Below are positions 9,331 through 19,995 of a stretch of 64,000 nucleotides of DNA, in pieces. Made by a program: the position numbers and the translations under genes. The stretch is taken from NCBI GenBank assembly GCA_014607495.2, contig CP053175.1, positions 5,332,001-5,396,000 on the forward strand. The letters run 5' to 3'. This DNA comes from Carposina sasakii. Its lineage: Eukaryota; Arthropoda; Insecta; Lepidoptera; Carposinidae. Every line of letters starts with the position of its first letter. Positions within the stretch are counted from its first letter, which is position 1. The notes below the pieces were generated by a model. The model had not been told where the DNA came from. It ran no database searches and worked only from the letters and a program-made list of their open reading frames with translations.

Positions 9331-9721
9331 ATAAGATATAAGTGAATTGCTAAAATAATTTCTAAAATCGTCTTTATATTGCTACCACTGTTTATTTATT
9401 CACTCATTGACGCAGTGCTGACGCGTGGAAATCAGCTGAACGTTATGCAGTTTCCAACCTCACTCAATACAAATACAATTGAAATTTGTTTACAGAATGC
9501 GTACATGTGAGGCAGCGACCATTGACCGTGAAAATTGATTTAGAAGTACATAAATGCATTGTCTATTAATAGGTATTGATTTGATTATTCTTTTTAACCG
9601 ACTATCAAGAGGTTATCATTTCGTCTGTATGGTTTGTTAAATGCAATTTCTATTGGAATTCTGTTTGGGTGGGAAACCAGATAGCAAGATGGAGGACAAA
9701 ATTTAATTAGAAATGACTAGA

Positions 9722-9885
9722 ATACATCAGCTGCATCTCCTTCCGTGCATGTCGTGTCAACTAAGAAAGTTGTCACTGATTTTTGACATATATTGCCTCA
9801 ATATACCGAACGTGGCTGTAGAATACTGTAGATCTCCTTCGTGATCTTGTAGTTCTGGCTAGTTCTTAGGAACACAGCCATGTGT
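9722..9885 (+). repeat. Interspersed repeat family B copy
   Basis: It shares ACATCAGCTGCATCTCCTTC, CGTGCATGTCGT and the end GGAACACAGCCATGTGTAAC with the copy at 8206. The middle is diverged. Confidence 0.65.
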
Positions 9886-10109
9886 AACTGTAGAATAAGA
9901 TTATGGCGCCCGCGTTTATTTATATTATTATGTAGTGTTCAAAACAATTCGCTTTTACGATGCGTATCCCGTCGTCGAATGTTTTATTTTACAACCGTCT
10001 CTAAAGTGCGCTAATTTCAGAATAATCTCAAATTATAAGATTATAACAAACAGTGCAACGTACAGGACGACATCGAAAACCTTATGAAAAGTTATGTAAT
10101 CATCCTATT

Positions 10110-10253
10110 TTAGGGGCGTTCTGTCAGGCGATGAGCTAGCAACTTGTCACTGGTCGGTAATAAGTGACCCTGCTATGCTAAACGTGGTTGTAAGTATATC
10201 CTTTATGATCCTACAGTTCTGGCTACCCCATTTTAGGAACACAGTCGTGTATA
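10110..10253 (+). repeat. Interspersed repeat family B copy, 5'-truncated
   Basis: It begins within the GCGATGAGCTAGCAACTTGT block and ends at GGAACACAGTCGTGTATACA, immediately before the family D element. Confidence 0.65.
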
Positions 10254-10640
10254 CAGGATGTTTTTTGATCGTCAACGCTCCCGTATACTTCCAAATCTCC
10301 TCATCGTCACGATCATTTTTCTCCATGGAAGCATAGGTATGCTTCCGTATTCCCAGGTGGGAAGTGTCGTCTGGTTCTCACGACATAACAATGTACCTAA
10401 TATTGCCATGTAATTTAAGATGCAACATTGTGGTGAGAAAATAAAGACATATTATTATTATTATTACATTAGTTCCCAAGACTTTGGACCCCCAAAGATG
10501 AGTAAATAGACTGCGTTTTTCTGCATAAATGCACATTGACGCGTGTAGCAAGATTTTTTCACGAGAAATAATTAATATCTGTCTATGAAAAACTAGCTAA
10601 GTATATATTATATATTTCTATAAATTTCGCCCGGTCATGA
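10250..10640 (+). repeat. Interspersed repeat family D copy, rearranged
   Basis: It starts TACAGGATGTTTTTTGATCG and includes CTCCATGGAAGCATA and, from about 10475, GAGTAAATAGACTGCGTTTT. A TATTATTATTATTA stretch lies in the middle. Homologous to 10718-10990, 48098-48255, 49182-49262 (reverse) and 54362-54442. Confidence 0.65.
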
Positions 10641-10717
10641 AATAAACTTTTTTTTCCAAAAAAATTTACATCGTCTCTCAGCATTTTTTTGCATAAACTT
10701 ACTACTTTATTTGATGT

Positions 10718-11152
10718 ACAGGATGATTTTTGGTCGTCAACGTTTCCAAAAACTACAGAATCTCCTCATCATCACGATCATTTTTCTCCATGGAAGCATA
10801 CCTGGGAAGTGTCTGGTTTCCAAAATATTAGGGTCCGAAGTTGAGTAAATAGACTGCGTTTTTGTGCATAAATGCACATTGCCGCGTGTAACAAGATTTT
10901 TTCACGAAAAATAATTAATATCTGTCTATGAAAAAACTAGCATAAACACTGGACACTATAAATTTTGCCCGATAAAGTAATCAAATAAAAAATAATAAAA
11001 AATTACATCGTTTCCCAGCTTTTTTTTGCATAAACTTACTTTATTTCATGTATAGACTATGTACCCTTCGTTAAGGGTGGCAACGAAAAAATACCTGTAT
11101 AGAGTACGTACCCTTCGTTAAGGGTGGCAACGAAAAAACACCCTGTATATTA
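10718..11152 (+). repeat. Interspersed repeat family D copy with duplicated right end
   Basis: It starts TACAGGATGATTTTTGGTCG and ends in two tandem copies (about 11051-11152) of a 49-base segment containing CCCTTCGTTAAGGGTGGCAA and an AACACCCTGTATA end. The CAGGATG/CATCCTG-like termini suggest a cut-and-paste non-autonomous element. Confidence 0.65.
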
Positions 11153-11168
11153 TGTATGTAGTACTCAC

Positions 11169-11345
11169 CCCAGGTCGCAGCCATGTTATCGGCCTGTCCA
11201 GCCGCTCCTTATAATACAAGCTGCGGTCCACCGCCGGAAACTCCGGGTCCTCAAACAAACGACCTTCAGCCAGGCAACGGGACCTGATCTCCTTGAAGTC
11301 CTGGTATTGGACCGGTCCTAGCGATGTTGGACGGACTTCTCCGAG
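11169..11345 (-). CDS. Calpain exon, first shared exon
   Basis: The exon encodes 59 residues: LGEVRPTSLGPVQYQDFKEI ... EDPEFPAVDRSLYY ending RPITWLRPG. The F-DPEFPA-D-SL-Y and I-WLRP patterns are the standard entry to the calpain protease core. The acceptor is CCCCAG and the donor is CCTGGG|GTGAGT. It is phase 0 on both sides, so either upstream first exon can be joined to it in frame. Confidence 0.95.
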
Positions 11346-11524
11346 CTGGGGACAAAATAGAGAACATTTTTAGTGTGGTCAAGTCAATATTTATGGCATT
11401 ACTCGCCGGACGTGATTGGCCAAATGATAACTTTGATGATCCAAGTTTTCGACTGCCATACGAATAAACAATTTGCGGTATGCCTAATTCTCGGGTGAAA
11501 TACAGTGCACACAAAGTCCTAGAG

Positions 11525-11712
11525 CAGTGGTTCCCAAAGTGGTCCAGGTGGATCCCCAGGGGTCCACAGGAGACTTGATGGGGGTCTACATTGGAGTGAA
11601 AAAATGGGGGTTCACAATTAATTAGCATGTGTTGTAGGCCTGTAGAGGGTCCTCCACCAGAACTAGTTAACTTTTGAAAGGGGTCTATGAGAAAAAAGTT
11701 CGGGAACCACTG
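11525..11712. repeat. hAT MITE with 8-bp target duplication
   Basis: The terminal inverted repeats are CAGTGGTTCCCAAAGTGG on the left and TTCGGGAACCACTG on the right. Flanks TCCTAGAG (11517-11524) and CCCTAGAG (11713-11720) are an 8-bp target duplication with one change. The CAGTGGTTCCC start and the 8-bp duplication are hAT features. It is 188 bases long and lies in the large calpain intron. Confidence 0.88.
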
Positions 11713-12380
11713 CCCTAGAGCATTACGCACTGCACAGAGGTTGATAACAAAAAATCAGTCGCTGATGTTTATAGTATGAAGATTGTGACTATACGCCACA
11801 TTTGAAATAATTGGTGTCCGATTTGAGCATCATTCGGAACAACTCTTTAAGAGCTGGATGACACACACGAATCCACGTACGGATGTAGGTATAGTACATG
11901 TTGTGATACTACAAAAAAAAAGAAAAAGCGGAAAGAAAATATAACGCTAATAGTAAATATAACGATAGAAAACGTAACGTATATACGTATAGAAAATGAT
12001 TGTTATAAATTAAGACCGGAACAAATTGAGTGTTTGGTAAACTAAATGAATGTTAAACTATGTACGATTCCTAAAACACATAGGTAATTCGCACAGGCAC
12101 GATAATATTTTGAGCCAACGAAATGGGGCAGAATGTTGTAAGTTTACACAATAAGAAGGATGGTTGCAAAGTCTGATTATTTTATAGTTTAATTTGAATA
12201 TTTATCTTGTTTCCTGTACTTTTATGAATCCAGATTGAAAGTACCACAACTTTAAGTTTGGTTGGACCATTGTTTCATATACACACACACCCATCAATAT
12301 ATGTATCATATTCATTGTTTCATGGTTCAAACTTGTCCTTAGGAACGTAGCATCTTAAATAAATCTATACATACATGGAA

Positions 12381-12632
12381 TACTATACGTACATGGAAGA
12401 TATATGAGAAAAAATATTATAGGAGACCTTTATCAACGCAATAGTACCCAAAAAAATGTTTTTTGAATTTTTGTCTGTTTGTCTGTGAAACGGCTGAACC
12501 GATTGATTGATGTAGTTTTCAGGAATACATTGTGACAGGTCCCACCTAACATATAGGCTACTTTTTATCCCGGATAATTTCGACATTTTGTTTTTTCTGT
12601 AGTCTACGCGGACGGAGTAGCGGGCGTCCACT
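12381..12632 (-). repeat. Interspersed repeat family C copy (reverse)
   Basis: It contains the reverse complement of GACTACAGAAAAAACAAAAT, ATCCGGGATAAAAAG and the CAATGTATTCCTGAAAACTA block. It ends near ATATCTTCCATGTACG. Confidence 0.75.
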
Positions 12633-12782
12633 AATAAATAAATAAAATCTCTGGTGGAATGGTAGGTAGCCTTAGACCTAGTTCATGATCTTGACTTTGA
12701 TCGAATAAATTATATGATAAGAAGAATAAGAATGGTACCATACTACTATTCCTCGTTATTTAGCATACTAAAATGTATTTGT

Positions 12783-13358
12783 TCAATTAAACCATACCCA
12801 AAACAAACGCAATCCACACGACATGACCATGTTACTTCCCCTGTAATAGATTGGCAAACCCAGTCTGTGATCATCATGGTGTTCTACTCTTGACAATGCG
12901 AAGGATCCTGATAAATTCCTCGTCTTCCTATGCTTGGGTTCAGGCAGCTTCAGCACAGATTTCGGTATTGGCTTCACATCCTCTCTAGTCGACGTCCATT
13001 TCGATAGTTTCACCGTCCTGTACTTATCAGGCATTAAACTCTTCGGTTTAGTTGACGGTCTCAAAGATCTGGTGAATTTTTCCAACGCTAAAACTTTGGT
13101 TTCGTGTAATTCAGATTTCACTTCGTCCGATTTGTCTGCTTCTATTTTGCTTGGACCATCGTTTATTTTCATGGATTTGTCTGCGTTTGCCTGGCTTGAT
13201 TCACTTGCTGGTCCAATTGCTTTATCTTTTGTACGTGATGCATTGAGATCTGCATTTTTCGATTCATTGGGTTTCCTTCTATCTATCACTAGTACAATTT
13301 CGATGTTGAGGATAACCTTTTTGTTCTTTTGTTTTGCAGTTGCTGCTGTAAATGCCAT
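12783..13358 (-). CDS. Unrecognised 191-residue protein, nested in a calpain intron (paralog A)
   Basis: I do not recognise this ORF. It starts at the ATG on 13358 (an upstream GTG gives only one more residue) and ends with TGA at 12783. The N-terminus has a short hydrophobic stretch (VILNIEIVLVI). The middle is Lys/Ser/Asp-rich and probably disordered, and the C-terminus ends HRLGLPIYYRGSNMVMSCG then LRLFWVWFN. That C-terminus is alike in sequence and spacing to the end of the neighbouring ORF at 13780-14511. It lies on the calpain strand in the 11-kb intron. The final codons overlap a possible donor (TTTTGG|GTATGG), so it could instead be one exon of a spliced gene or an unannotated calpain exon. 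It has 576 bases of open frame in AT-rich DNA plus a paralog, so it is likely real, with function unknown. Confidence 0.55.
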   Translation of the reverse strand: MAFTAATAKQKNKKVILNIEIVLVIDRRKPNESKNADLNASRTKDKAIGPASESSQANADKSMKINDGPSKIEADKSDEVKSELHETKVLALEKFTRSLRPSTKPKSLMPDKYRTVKLSKWTSTREDVKPIPKSVLKLPEPKHRKTRNLSGSFALSRVEHHDDHRLGLPIYYRGSNMVMSCGLRLFWVWFN

Positions 13359-13779
13359 CACTCCTTAAATTTATTAACCTACATTTTATTATATTCCAAA
13401 GTTTCGTACTAAAATTTAAAAGGTCAACAAAAATATCATTACCTGACAAAAAGCGAGACCATCGAGATTTTCATAAACCTGCGATCAATAATTTCGTTAT
13501 GCCTCGTTTTAATATGTTTGTAATATGGTTGCGGCATAATGACTTAGAAAAGCAAAAAAACCTATGGATATAACAGAAACTTGCTGACTTGTTCTCGTAG
13601 TATTTGAGATCAATAAATTAATTTATTCTCATTAAGTTTGCACACATTTTAAACAGTATTATCGTATTTATATAATAATGTATACGATCGCACTCAAGTA
13701 AGAGTAATTGAATTTATCGTGTTGCTAAATACTCGTAGCAACCAAACGTTGTGGTGTGTGTGTACCTATCTAAAACTTC

Positions 13780-14511
13780 CTAACAAGAAATATCTACCAT
13801 GAAATTAAAACAAGTTATTTGCGCTATAGGTATATGAGAAGACAATAAATTAAGTAATAGGTTCAATAAAAAGGCACAAACCCAAAACAATGGTTCTCCA
13901 GTCGGCATGCGCATCTTACTCCCTTGGTAGTAGTCCGGCTTTCGCAACTTGTTCAGTCTATGTGCATCCACTGAAGACAACGTCTGTAACGTTTGCTTCG
14001 ATTTCTCCGGAGTAGCATCACTAATTATCACTGTAGGCGTCACATCCTTCACTAAAGTTAACTTTGGAGATCCCTTAATTTGGCTTTGGAACAATAGGTT
14101 CCTATTCGTAACTCCATGACTAGCTTCGTTGACTTCTACGTTCTTTTTGAGTGTTATTTCTTCGGAAACCGTCTCAGAAGGTTTTACAGTTTTGGAAGCC
14201 CAGAATGGTTTGTAGGAGCTCTCCTCGCGAACCTTTGAAGGTTTGTAAGAGTAGTCAGCGACTTTGGCCTTTTCGAATAGTCTGGACAAAATTCCGTATG
14301 GAACGTCTTTTCCATTTTGAATAGGTTTTCCGTCTTGATTTTTGTTTCCTCTTCTTGAAATACGTCCAGACTTGGGAGATACTATTGACACGGATTTCTT
14401 TTTCCACGCATCTGCGGTTTGAGATACTATCGTTGTGGTATAAAAGGATTTTAAATACCCCACATCTTCCTTTCTTAATTTAACGAAACTCTCGTTAACT
14501 AGCTCCGACAT
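13780..14511 (-). CDS. Unrecognised 243-residue protein, nested in a calpain intron (paralog B)
   Basis: The ORF starts at ATG 14511 (MSELVNESFVKLRKEDVG). The N-terminal two thirds are basic and low in hydrophobic residues (KKKSVSIVSPKSGRISRRG). The region around residues 185-210 reads AHRLNKLRKPDYYQGSKM then RMPTGEPLFWV and matches the end of paralog A. After LFWV the frame continues with a Leu-rich hydrophobic tail (FLLNLLLNLLSS) that could be a C-terminal membrane segment. Alternatively it is intron read-through, since TTTTGG|GTTTGT stands at the same place as the possible donor in paralog A. It is the same strand and orientation as paralog A, about 420 bases upstream of it. No family is recognised. 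Confidence 0.55.
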   Translation of the reverse strand: MSELVNESFVKLRKEDVGYLKSFYTTTIVSQTADAWKKKSVSIVSPKSGRISRRGNKNQDGKPIQNGKDVPYGILSRLFEKAKVADYSYKPSKVREESSYKPFWASKTVKPSETVSEEITLKKNVEVNEASHGVTNRNLLFQSQIKGSPKLTLVKDVTPTVIISDATPEKSKQTLQTLSSVDAHRLNKLRKPDYYQGSKMRMPTGEPLFWVCAFLLNLLLNLLSSHIPIAQITCFNFMVDISC

Positions 14512-15654
14512 TTTCGCTTTTACAATGCACTATACCGAAGTAATGATGAAAATGAACTGCGTTTCGATAATTGAGATCATTAGGAAAATAACTAATTTCC
14601 TTGATTTTTGTAGTTCAAGGGCGGCATTAAAACGGGTATTAGCTAATTTGGCACATCATTATGTTGTATTTAATATCAATATTATTAACCAATCACATTG
14701 TTTTCCCTAAACTCTAAAATAACTTTAGAATTTATTTTAGTCAATTGTTATTTGTTATAGAGGAAACATTGCGAGTTATCAGTTGCTGTTCGTCCTTGAG
14801 TATTAAATATAAAACTATTATGTATCGATTTGTTAACCACTGAAACTAGCGAGCCTTTTTCTAAATAATAGCATGATAAATTGAATCATTATCAGTTTAA
14901 TAACATCACTACACCCACTTTACTGAAATACTTCATAAACTCTGTAAAACCACATTTTTAAATGGTTTTTAATCTTCGTCCAAAACATATTCAGTCAAAG
15001 TTAAAAAAAGTCATATGGAAATAATTTCAGGCACTAAAGTATTGACCATTCGTGTAAAACGGAATATATTGACTGACAACTTGGCTGATAGCGTTCCGAC
15101 TAGAAATATGGTGGTGTGTGGTATTCGCATGTGTGAAGGAAGTCCGCTTGGGGACAACTAGTGTAAAAGCTTGTGCCACCCCGCAAGTTAATGGCTAGTT
15201 TACGAGAATTGAGTGATTAGACAAGTATAATAATACTTTTGATGAGAACATAGATAAAACGTTAGTCCATTTGGATGGTGAAAGGTGTACATATTGATGT
15301 AAGTTAGTAAGTAAATGCTAGTACAAAAAACCCAAAGCTAAACTTGTAATGAATTATTTATTGATGATTTTTGTTTGAAACACAATACCTACCAGTGATG
15401 ACATTTAGAGATAATAGATATCGTAAATGTTATAGTATCGCTAGTTTATAGCTTATTAAATGAAACGCTTGCTGTACTTTACAGACTTTGTGAAATGAAC
15501 GATAACAGCATTAGTGTAATGTATATTTGCAAAACGATCACAAGTGGCACCCTTGTGGAACACCTCGTAAAAAGGGCGGGGCCTATTTCATTTACGAAGG
15601 CTCCCGGAATTTCAGGAAACTAAATAAATTAATCTGTGCTGAGGCGGGGCTTCT

Positions 15655-15846
15655 CTACATCAGTTGCATCTCATTTCGTGCATGTCGTAAGAGTCGACTA
15701 AGGACCCCGGGAATTCTCAGGCGATAAGCTAGCAACTTGTCAATGATCATTTCCATTTGTCCCCGCTATGCTAAACGTGGCTGTAGTATCCCCTTTATGA
15801 TCCTGCAGTTCTGGCTATCCCATTTCGGGAACACAGCCATGTGTAT
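15655..15846 (+). repeat. Interspersed repeat family B, best preserved copy
   Basis: All blocks of the family are present in order: CATCAGTTGCATCTC, CGTGCATGTCGTAAGAGTCG, GCGATAAGCTAGCAACTTGT, CCGCTATGCTAAACGTGGCT, GATCCTGCAGTTCTGGCTAT and GGGAACACAGCCATGTGTAT. Confidence 0.8.
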
Positions 15847-16650
15847 ATATATATATGTAAATTAATAAAATCCAAGAGTCAAAAGTTAAAAAGACTCTAG
15901 CGCTTATGTGAGAGGTCTTCATAAATGTAACGTAGTAGTAGTAGTAATTTAATTTCCATTCGAAACTAGAAGAATCGATGGTGTCATAAAAAGAAATCCT
16001 CGTGGGGTGCTTTAAAACGAATGCTTTTAACCTAATTATATTAACAAACCATTATTCAACATGTCTAATGTTTACGTTAAAGCTACACCCTTTGGTAAAA
16101 TAAAATATGTGAACATTGGTGATATGTGATTAGTGACCAAACAGTATTAAAAAAAACTTAAAAGTAATTAAGCCAAAAAACTGGAATTACTTAACCTTCA
16201 AAATATCGACCCAAGAAGAAATATAAGAAGATTTGCAAAAATTGTAAAACGATCTAATAATAAGAATGAAGAATAGGTAGTGTTGAAAGTTGTAAAACCT
16301 ATTTCATTATCGAAGATTATTGAATGACAAGATATTTTAGATAAACATACATGATCAACTGAAACACGCCTTTCAGTAAGGTTTATTGACACCGATAAAC
16401 ATAAATATTGCAAAACAGATAACGGTATCTATTTACTGAATTAATCCCAAGGTTATAACAATGCGTTTTTATCTAAAAATTTGTCACAATGAATCATATG
16501 ATAAAGGTAGAGTTGTCACAACTGTATTCGAGATATAATCGCGTCATCGGTTCTACTGTAAGTAAGAACTAAATTACTAATTCATTATCTCACACCTCTG
16601 TTTGACTTATGTATACTGAAGAACTTAGTGCGAAAATGTAAAGTAGTAGT

Positions 16651-16770
16651 CATCATCATTATCAGCCATGAGAAGTCCACTGCTGAACATAGGCCTCCCC
16701 CAACAACCTCCACTCCGACCGGTCGGAAGCGGCCTGCATCCAGCCGATACCCGTGACCTTGGCTAGGTTA
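16651..16770 (-). mobile_element. RTE-type LINE 3'-end fragment
   Basis: The reverse strand reads GGGGGAGGCCTATGTTCAGC, AGTGGACTTCTCATGGCTGA and an ATGATGATGA tail, preceded by GCAGGCCGCTTCCGACCGGT. This corresponds to the last codons of an RTE-type ORF2. Confidence 0.7.
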
Positions 16771-17075
16771 CTAAGTAAAGTAGTCCTTATTCTTTATTGC
16801 ACACAAATTAAAAATATACACATGAATTACAAAGGTACAGGAGAAGTGTACAATGGCGTGCTTATCTCTCCAAGAGATTTCTTTCAGCAGACCAAAAGAA
16901 GTGAAGGAATAGAAGATTAGTACTAATACGTAAATTAATTCAAATTTCGCACATACGAGTAAGTGCTTCAGAAAACAACGTTAAATTTTTTCCCAACGAG
17001 ATAAATAGATACCAACAAAAGGTGGTACAAGGGAAGGGTCGTTAACAGTCTGAAAGTTTGAGAAGGGTGAACTAA

Positions 17076-17129
17076 CCTGTGAGTAACGACCTTAAAACAC
17101 CCCCATGTTTTAAGGTCGTTACTCACAGG
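17076..17129. other. Perfect 23-bp-stem hairpin
   Basis: The left arm 17076-17098 (begins CCTGTGAGTAACGACC) and the right arm 17107-17129 are exact reverse complements with an 8-base loop (ACCCCCAT). It is too short for a typical MITE and has no obvious duplicates in the window. Confidence 0.85.
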
Positions 17130-17545
17130 GTAGTCTGGTGTCTAGACAATGTATCGAATTGTCGCAAACAGAGGTTTTCTAAGTGTAAATCTTCCCATAC
17201 ATATATCGGGTATAAAAATTTCTCAAAAGTAATGGTAAACTCCACACTTTATGTTAGACACAATTAGTATAAGAACGGGATAGACGTCCTTCCAGTCGAA
17301 CGGCTGTAGGTTCGATTCCAGACATGGGTCTATCTTTATCGTAAAATTGATTTGTGCACGGATTTTCATGTCGTAAAATTGTCACTTAGCTATTTCCAAG
17401 TACCTGGGAAGGCATGTAAAGCCGATCTGCATAGGGTCTCTCTCCGTTACTATTAGATTTCCATACCATCGGATCATTAGACAGATAGGGACTAATCACT
17501 AGACTAGCGAGGGCACCTGAGTTGATGAAAACAATTGTGCATTAA

Positions 17546-18349
17546 TCTATACTATATATAATATTATAAAGCTGAAGAGTTTGTTTGTTTGTTTGATTGA
17601 ACGCGCTAATCTCCGGAACTACTGGGTCGAATTAAAAAATTCTTTTTGTGTTGGATAGTCCATTTATCAAGGAAGGCTTTAGGCTATATATCATCACAGT
17701 GCGACCAATAGGGACGAAGAATAAGAGGAAAATGTGGAAAAAACGGGGAAAATTATTCAACTTTGGAGACTTCCGTTGCGTGCGCTGCGTAAACGGTTCA
17801 AGTTATCTAAAAATTATGTATGAAAGAATAAAATGACGTAGAAATGATATGAAAGAAAAAATTGAAGGTCTAGACTGCCTGATGCAGAACCCTTAGCAGC
17901 CCAGCTAAACTTTGAGAGATATGAAAATACCGTCTTAGGAAAAGTTGCTCAGCATGATAAGCACTTTCTAATAACGTAATAAAATTGAAGGTCTAGATAA
18001 CCTGATGCAGAACCCTTAACAGCCCAGCTAAATTTTGAGAGATATGAAAATACCGTCTTAGGAAAAGTTATTCAACATTTTAAAAGAATTCAATTCCCTG
18101 TTAAGTTATCTTTTGCTGTAACAATTAATAAATCACAGGGGCAAACGTTTAAACACGTTGGAATTGACTTACGTCAAGACTGCTTTTCACACGGCCAATT
18201 ATATGTCGCGTTGTCAAGATCGGGTTGCGGAGAAAATCAGTATGTTCTTCTGCCACAAGAAAATAAAACAAAAAATATAATTTACGCAGAAGTACTTTAA
18301 AATATTTTATTCTGTTTGTTGACGCGGACGAAGTCGCGGGCAACAGCTA
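17546..18349 (+). mobile_element. Decayed Helitron
   Basis: The left end begins TC after an A, followed by AAGCTGAAGAGTTTGTTTG and CTAATCTCCGGAACTACTGG, typical of lepidopteran Helitron 5' ends as I recall them. The right end has the short hairpin GCGGACGAAGTCGCGGGC followed by AACAGCTA before a T, close to the CTRR rule. An inner helicase remnant (18085-18300) supports the call. A 126-base segment is tandemly duplicated (about 17862-17987 and 17988-18075). Confidence 0.75.
18085..18300 (+). pseudogene. Helitron Pif1-like helicase, C-terminal remnant
   Basis: The frame ending at the TAA on 18298-18300 encodes [20 protein letters not shown] and LYVALSRSG, then [27 protein letters not shown] and YVALSR are superfamily 1 helicase motifs V and VI of Pif1-like helicases, as carried by autonomous Helitrons (Rep-Hel). 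Only the last 70 or so residues survive. The Rep domain and the helicase Walker motifs are absent. Confidence 0.85.
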
Positions 18350-19741
18350 TGCATTATATCACTTGAGTAATTGATTAGATGGCTATTTAAGCTCCGTAGA
18401 GATTAGCCGCCGCGCCGTGTTCAAAGGGACATTACAAACATTCATTTATATGTCACATTTTATTATATTATAAATAGATAGATTAGTTAATCCTTGTGGC
18501 AGTAAATGCAACAAAGTAACTCACAAAACCTTGTACATATAACCATATCTAAAGGTACATGTCTGCCTTTAAGGAAATCTAATTTGAGTAATGGACGAAA
18601 ACTTGGGTGTGTATGGAAAACACAACTTAAAGCGAGTTTATGGGAGTCAGTGCCACTATGATTTATCATGATCTGGCATTCTGTAATTTTCACGATCAAG
18701 TTGGAAATATCAATAACAGAGCTGCAGCCTTGGATGCAATGTGGCCTGAGGTGTATTTTCCTCTCACGTGACATGGGCGGAATTATTGGGCCTGACACAA
18801 TAAAGGCCAAAAACTAAGATATAACAGAAAATTTATGTGGTTATTGTGTCAATCATATTATATTATGTATGTTTAATTTACTTGGAATGCTAAGCTAAAG
18901 CTGGCACAGTATTGGAACTGTATAGGCGAATTACCGTGGGCGGAAACGATCGTCAATACTGGAAAATTAAACTTTCCGGGAAATCCCAAATGGAAACGTC
19001 TAATGTACAACTGACTCACGATAACATTGTTTTAAATGTTACTCTAGTCTTTTACTTTAACCGGGTTTAAAATAGAATGGCCTTCCTCATTATTAGAATA
19101 GAGTTTTGGTTATTTATCGTAATTACCTAGATAGTTTATTTAATGCATAGAAAGTAGGTAATTTTGATTATTCCTGCAAAATTCCATACATGAAATGCCC
19201 GAGCAGTTAAAAAGTCTTGTTCTAATAACGAAGACTTAGATTTATAACGAAACCAAATAAAATAAATGAATAAAAAATCGTTCAAGTTACAATTAATATA
19301 GCGCATATGTAAAAAAGACTTCAACTGAAGGAATGAAACGTGAACTGTTTCAGAGAAAGAAAAAATTAAACTCAACGAAACGAAAAACATTAATGATGAA
19401 ATGGAAGAAACATAGGTGTTAATTATACGAACAGAAACCCATGAATGATAACAAGAAAGTAAACAACCAGACATAACTGTATAGTGTAGCGTCCGTTTCA
19501 TAGAGTAACTCCTATCCTATGCCTGATTAGGGAACTAACATTTTTTGTATGCAATAACACAGATAATGTAGTAGCACATAGTAACTAGCGCCATTATTCA
19601 AAGCTATCGCCATCACTCTAGCCGTTCAGCGAACACATTATGAAGGTCGCTTGGCGGTGGCTTTTATGTCAGACTTCTCAATTGGACAATTACGAGTAAC
19701 TGCCTATAGATTAGTATGAACTTGACGGATTATCTACATCC

Positions 19742-19835
19742 ATATAAATACGGCTGTGTTGCCAATATAGGGTAGACAGAACTGCAAGATCATGAAGGAG
19801 GCTACTACAGCCAAATTCGGCATAGCGGCAACAGC
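19742..19835 (-). repeat. Interspersed repeat family B copy, truncated
   Basis: The reverse strand has CTACCCTATATTGGCAACAC next to ATGATCTTGCAGTTCTG and GCTATGCCGAATTTGGCTGT. Only the 3' half is present. Confidence 0.55.
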
Positions 19836-19897
19836 TATTGAAGCTCTATGAAAATGCGTTTACTATCCTATATATAGGATACGCTTGTCTAGCCAGC

Positions 19898-19995
19898 TGT
19901 GACTGGGCAAAAGCGCCCCCTATGGCAGTAGCCTTGTGATGTACCCTGGGGAGGCCAAAGTCCAGCAGTGAACTGCAAATAGGCTGATGTGTAGG
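19898..19995 (+). mobile_element. RTE-type LINE 3'-end fragment
   Basis: It reads GACTGGGCAAAAGCGCCCCC, TAGCCTTGTGATGTACCCTG, GTCCAGCAGTGAACTGCAAA and TAGGCTGATG. It is diverged from the 44130 copy by scattered changes. Confidence 0.7.

Larger units (their letters stand above)
14512..17070. other. Intronic stretch without a gene
   Basis: AT-rich intron sequence. It holds one family B repeat (15655-15846, with a short AT microsatellite at its end) and one RTE-type tail (16651-16770). The longest open frames here are short and have no family signature. Confidence 0.6.

Noticed and set aside
18487..18810. 107-codon reverse frame in the large calpain intron
   Set aside because: No recognised domain, no paralog, no splice-site support and ordinary AT-rich composition. 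It is kept only as a remark in the intron entry.
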